NCBI RefSeq assembly: GCF_042433515.1
Contig: NZ_JBHLVH010000013.1
Coordinates: 124,001 to 188,000, forward strand
Direction of reading: 5' to 3'
From: Kytococcus schroeteri
GTDB lineage: Bacteria > Actinomycetota > Actinomycetes > Actinomycetales > Dermatophilaceae
Length of the DNA stretch: 64,000 bases
This document shows positions 61,002 through 64,000 of the stretch, one piece after another; the first letter of the stretch is position 1; the number at the start of each line of letters is the position of its first letter. A program made the translations under genes and the position numbers. Under the pieces are notes generated by a model. The model was not told where the DNA came from, made no database searches, and was given only the letters and a program-made list of their open reading frames with translations.

Positions 61002-63502
61002 GCACGCGCGCCGACCTGCGCCTGCTCGTCCCCGCCCTGGTGGCCTGGGCCACCGGGGCCGCCGCTCTGGCCTGGGGCGCCCCGCTGCGGTGGGCGGTCG
61101 TGGGGTGCTGTGCCCTGGTGGCGGTGCTCGGCCTCGTCCGCCTGCACCGGGGTGGGCCGAGGAGGCCGGTGCCCACCGCCGTCGCCACGGCCACGGCGGT
61201 GGTGACCGCGCTCGTGGTTGCGGCCTCCACACTGGCCCAGACGCAGCACGAGCAGGGCCTGGTCTCCCGGGCGGTGGCCGACGAGTCGGTGGTGACCGCC
61301 GAGGTGACCCTGGAGGCCGACGCCCGCCGGGTGGTGAGCGAGGGGCGTTTCGGCCGCAGCGAGCTGGTGCTCGTGCGGGCCCGGGCCCACCGCATCGTGC
61401 ACCGGGGGCAGGAGTCGACGGCCGACGCCCCGCTGCTCGTCCTGGCGAAGCCGGGTCGGGGCTGGGACGGGCTCACCTGGCGCACGCGGCTCACGGTGAG
61501 CGGCCGCCTCGCGCCCTCGGAGCCGGGGGACGACGTGGTCGCGGTGCTCACCCCTGCCCGTGCCCCGCAGGACGTGGCGGCGCCCGGGGGAGGGTGGCGG
61601 GTGGCCGAGGGGCTGCGGGAGGGATTGCGGCAGGCGGTGGACCCGGTGTGGGCCGACGCCCGGGGACTCGTGCCCGGACTGGTGCTCGGCGACACCTCGC
61701 TCACGCCCGAGGACCTGACCCAGGCCATGACCGAGACCGGTATGACCCACCTCAGCGCGGTCAGCGGGTCCAACGTCGCCATCGTGGTGGGGGCCGTGCT
61801 GTGGGTGGCCGCCGGCGTGGGCCTGCCCCGGCGCGCCCGCCCGTGGGCCGCCGCGGCGGGCCTCGTGGCGTTCGTGGTGCTGGCCCGCCCGGAGCCGTCG
61901 GTGCTGCGCGCAGGGGTGATGGGTGCGGTCGGGCTGGTCGCCATGACCGCCTCCCGTCGGGCGGCGTCCTTCCCGGCGCTCGCGGCCAGCATGGTGGTGC
62001 TGCTCCTGTGGGACCCCTGGCTCGCGCGGTCGTACGGTTTCGCGCTCTCGGTGCTGGCCACCCTCGGGCTCGTGCTCTTCGTGAGGCCGTGGGCCGCGGC
62101 GCTGCGCAGGCGGTGGCCCCGCCTGCCCGAGCCGGTGGCGCAGGGGCTGGTCATCCCCGTGGCGGCTGCGGTCACCACCTCGCCGGTCGTGGCGATGCTG
62201 CAGGGGCAGGTGAGCGTCGTCGGCCTGCTCACCAACCTGCTCGCCGCCCCGCTCGTGGCGCCGGCCACGCTCGGTGGGGTGGTCGTGGTGCTCGTGCACC
62301 CCGTGTCGCCGCTGGTGGCCGGGTGGGCGGCCTGGGTGGCTGCGGTGCCGGCCCAGGTGATCGGCCTGACGGCGCGGTGGGGTGCCGCGGTGCCCTACGG
62401 CGCGGTGCCGTGGCCGTCCTCGGGGCCTGCCGCGCTCGGGATGGCGCTGCTCCTCGCGGCCGCGGTGCTGCTGGGGCCGGGCCTGTGGCGGTGGGCGGGG
62501 CCACGGCTGCGGCGCCTGGTCCTGCCCCGGCCGGGGTCCTGCGTGCTACCCGGCCCGCGGGAGGGGACGGGGCAGCGGACCGGGCAACGGATCGGGCAGG
62601 GCCGCCTCGAGACCGGTGCGCTCTGTTTGGCGGCCGGCACCGCGGTGGCCCTGTGGGGACTACCGGGCGTCACCCAGCCCCTCCTGACCGGCCGGGACGG
62701 TGCGGCCGCGGACTGGCGGGTGGTCATGTGCGACGTGGGGCAGGGCGACGCGCTGCTCCTGCGCACCGGACCCCAGCGCGCCGTGCTGGTGGACACCGGC
62801 CCGGCCGGGGCGCCGGTGGCCGCCTGCCTTCGGCGCTCCGGGGTGCACGCGCTGGACGCGGTGGTCGTCACGCACAGCCACGCCGACCACTCGGGCAACC
62901 TCGGTGCGGTGCTCGACGCCGTGTCCGTGGACCGCGTGTGGGCCTCCCCGGAGGACCTCGCCCGGCCGATGCAGCCCGGGCACCCCGCTGAGTGGCGAGA
63001 GGTGGCGCGGGCCAGGGGTGTGGCGGTCGAACCGTTCGGTGCCGGCACGTCGCAGCAGGTGGGCACCGCTCGCTTGCGGGCGGTGTGGCCGCGTCCGGGG
63101 GTCGACCTGGCCGCCGACGACCGCCGCAACGACGGCAGCCTGGTCGTCCACGCGACCGTCGACGGCCCCGACCCCGGCCCGGGCTCGGCGGTCACGGTCC
63201 TGCTCACCGGCGACCTCGAGGAGTCCGGGGGCGCCGCTGTGCAGCAGCTCACGGCATCGGACCGGGTGGATGTGCTCAAGGTCCCGCACCACGGATCGGC
63301 CCACCAGGGACGCGGGCTGCTGGACCGAGGCGCCCCGCTGTCCCTGCTCAGCGTGGGGGCGCAGAACGACTACGGGCACCCCGCCGACCGCACGGTCGAG
63401 GCCCTGCGCGCCGCCGGCAGCACGGTGGTGAGCACCGCCGAGGAGGGCACGGTGGCCGTGGGGCGCGACACGGCCGGCACCCTGTGGTGGGGCCGGCCGT
63501 GA
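60998..63502 (+). CDS. comEC: ComEC/Rec2-family DNA uptake channel
   Basis: The 834-residue polytopic protein is predicted to carry single-stranded DNA across the membrane. The first part has two to three helices and an OB-like region. The Competence domain follows (LSAVSGSNVAIVVGAVLWV, VLRAGVMGAVGLVAM), and then a C-terminal metallo-beta-lactamase-like domain with CDVGQGDALLLRTG, VVTHSHADHSGNLGA (about 622-636) and KVPHHGSAHQG. All metal ligands appear present, so the nuclease-like domain may be active. It is coupled to comEA by ATGA. comEB-like or pilus genes are not in the window, so competence cannot be concluded. Confidence 0.92.
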   Translation: MSTRADLRLLVPALVAWATGAAALAWGAPLRWAVVGCCALVAVLGLVRLHRGGPRRPVPTAVATATAVVTALVVAASTLAQTQHEQGLVSRAVADESVVTAEVTLEADARRVVSEGRFGRSELVLVRARAHRIVHRGQESTADAPLLVLAKPGRGWDGLTWRTRLTVSGRLAPSEPGDDVVAVLTPARAPQDVAAPGGGWRVAEGLREGLRQAVDPVWADARGLVPGLVLGDTSLTPEDLTQAMTETGMTHLSAVSGSNVAIVVGAVLWVAAGVGLPRRARPWAAAAGLVAFVVLARPEPSVLRAGVMGAVGLVAMTASRRAASFPALAASMVVLLLWDPWLARSYGFALSVLATLGLVLFVRPWAAALRRRWPRLPEPVAQGLVIPVAAAVTTSPVVAMLQGQVSVVGLLTNLLAAPLVAPATLGGVVVVLVHPVSPLVAGWAAWVAAVPAQVIGLTARWGAAVPYGAVPWPSSGPAALGMALLLAAAVLLGPGLWRWAGPRLRRLVLPRPGSCVLPGPREGTGQRTGQRIGQGRLETGALCLAAGTAVALWGLPGVTQPLLTGRDGAAADWRVVMCDVGQGDALLLRTGPQRAVLVDTGPAGAPVAACLRRSGVHALDAVVVTHSHADHSGNLGAVLDAVSVDRVWASPEDLARPMQPGHPAEWREVARARGVAVEPFGAGTSQQVGTARLRAVWPRPGVDLAADDRRNDGSLVVHATVDGPDPGPGSAVTVLLTGDLEESGGAAVQQLTASDRVDVLKVPHHGSAHQGRGLLDRGAPLSLLSVGAQNDYGHPADRTVEALRAAGSTVVSTAEEGTVAVGRDTAGTLWWGRP

Positions 63503-63576
63503 GCGGGGCGCGCGGGAGGCTGACGAGGTGGCGCGTCGCCGGGTGGGTGGGCGCTCGCGGAGGAGCGCCGTGGCGC

Positions 63577-64000
63577 TCAGTCGGCGGTCTCGGGCGCGAG
63601 GGCCTCGGGCACCTCGGCGGCCATGGTGGCCGCGGCGCCGCAGAGGGCCTCCATCATCGCGGCCACGGCGGGCACACGCATGAGGTCCGGTGTGCTCACC
63701 GCGTGGATGGTGCGCCGCGAACCGGTGCTCAGGGGCAGGGCCACCACCCCGGCGTGGCGCACGTGGCGCAGCACCATCCGCGGCACCAGCGCGGCCCCCA
63801 GCCCGGCCGAGACGAGGCCCAGCACCGCCACGTAGTCCTCGGTCTGGAACTCCACGCGCGGCACGAAGCCGGCCTCCTGGGCCAGGTGCATGAGGTGGCC
63901 GCGGCAGCGTGCGCAGCCGGCGATCCACGGATCGTCGGCGAGCGCGGCCAGGTCCACGGTGTCGCCGCCGGCCTGCGGGTGGTCCTCCGGCAGGGCGACG
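63577..64000 (-). CDS. LysR-family transcriptional regulator, effector-binding domain (5' part outside window)
   Basis: The minus-strand frame runs off the window edge at 64000, and the visible 140 residues are the C-terminal half. VALPEDHPQAGGDTVDLAAL and DPWIAGCARCRGHLMHLAQE, then VLGLVSAGLGAALVPRMVLR and a conserved end, match the LysR substrate-binding fold (the G-x-G-[IV]-x-[LF]-[VL]-P pattern). The N-terminal helix-turn-helix is not in the window. The gene is convergent with comEC, and the 74-nt gap shows no clear terminator. Its target and effector cannot be inferred. Confidence 0.82.
   Translation of the reverse strand, partial: VALPEDHPQAGGDTVDLAALADDPWIAGCARCRGHLMHLAQEAGFVPRVEFQTEDYVAVLGLVSAGLGAALVPRMVLRHVRHAGVVALPLSTGSRRTIHAVSTPDLMRVPAVAAMMEALCGAAATMAAEVPEALAPETAD

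Overview
The window is very GC-rich, densely coded DNA of an actinomycete. The markers are an F-type ATP synthase operon followed by a DUF2550 gene, NucS in place of MutS/MutL-type repair, the rimO-pgsA-cinA-clgR and nei-lhr-DUF3046-recA-recX-miaB-miaA-hflX neighbourhood, a LexA box of the GAAC-N4-GTTC type, a PafBC-type RecA-NDp promoter, an MhuD-like haem-degrading enzyme and many GTG starts. Gene order and content suggest Micrococcales, perhaps near Dermacoccaceae/Kytococcus. That placement is inference only. I see no tRNA, rRNA, CRISPR array or transposase.

Layout. 1-5.6 kb: end of atpA, then atpG and atpD, a strong terminator, an inserted divergent pair (2-oxoglutarate oxygenase and NCS2 uracil/xanthine permease), then atpC and DUF2550. 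5.6-10.2 kb: PduO-type cobalamin adenosyltransferase, nucS, a chimeric ilvB'-'ilvD pseudogene that still has its Ile/Val leader peptide and attenuator, a two-module 3-hydroxyacyl-CoA dehydrogenase and a small zinc-ribbon protein. 10.2-17.5 kb: L,D-transpeptidase, a SatD/membrane pair, ftsK, a K+-channel-like protein and an M19 dipeptidase. 17.6-33.8 kb: rimO-pgsA-cinA-clgR, nei and lhr on the other strand, recA-recX, a secreted pyroglutamyl-peptidase-like protein, mhuD, miaB and a truncated hydrolase. 33.8-45.7 kb: ppdK with its regulator, miaA, a block of secreted and accessory genes (Tat protein, GNAT, methyltransferase, PhoD phosphatase, VanY lipoprotein) and hflX. 45.7-50.5 kb: a cobalamin-riboswitch-controlled ECF vitamin transporter operon that includes a surface-anchored candidate binding protein. 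50.6-64 kb: dinG-type helicase, holA, rpsT, an AbiEi/DUF559 gene flanked by related palindromes, leuS behind a leucine-rich leader peptide, degV, comEA-comEC and a partial LysR regulator.

How the parts work together. Cobalamin import (ECF operon under a B12 riboswitch) and adenosylation (PduO type) are both present. Genome maintenance is strongly represented (nucS, nei, lhr, recA/recX, dinG, holA, ftsK), and recA has both a LexA-type and a PafBC-type promoter. Translation and RNA modification genes (rimO, miaA, miaB, rpsT, leuS, hflX) form the housekeeping core.

Three themes stand out. (1) Two amino-acid attenuators are visible: one controls leuS and the other now precedes a broken ilv gene. 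(2) Many genes have a TAnnnT (or CAnnnT) hexamer exactly 6-7 nt before the start codon and no Shine-Dalgarno sequence, which predicts leaderless transcripts. One of these promoter/start units has been tandemly duplicated. (3) A DUF559-type nuclease gene sits between two 44-45 nt palindromic repeats, a candidate repeat-associated element.
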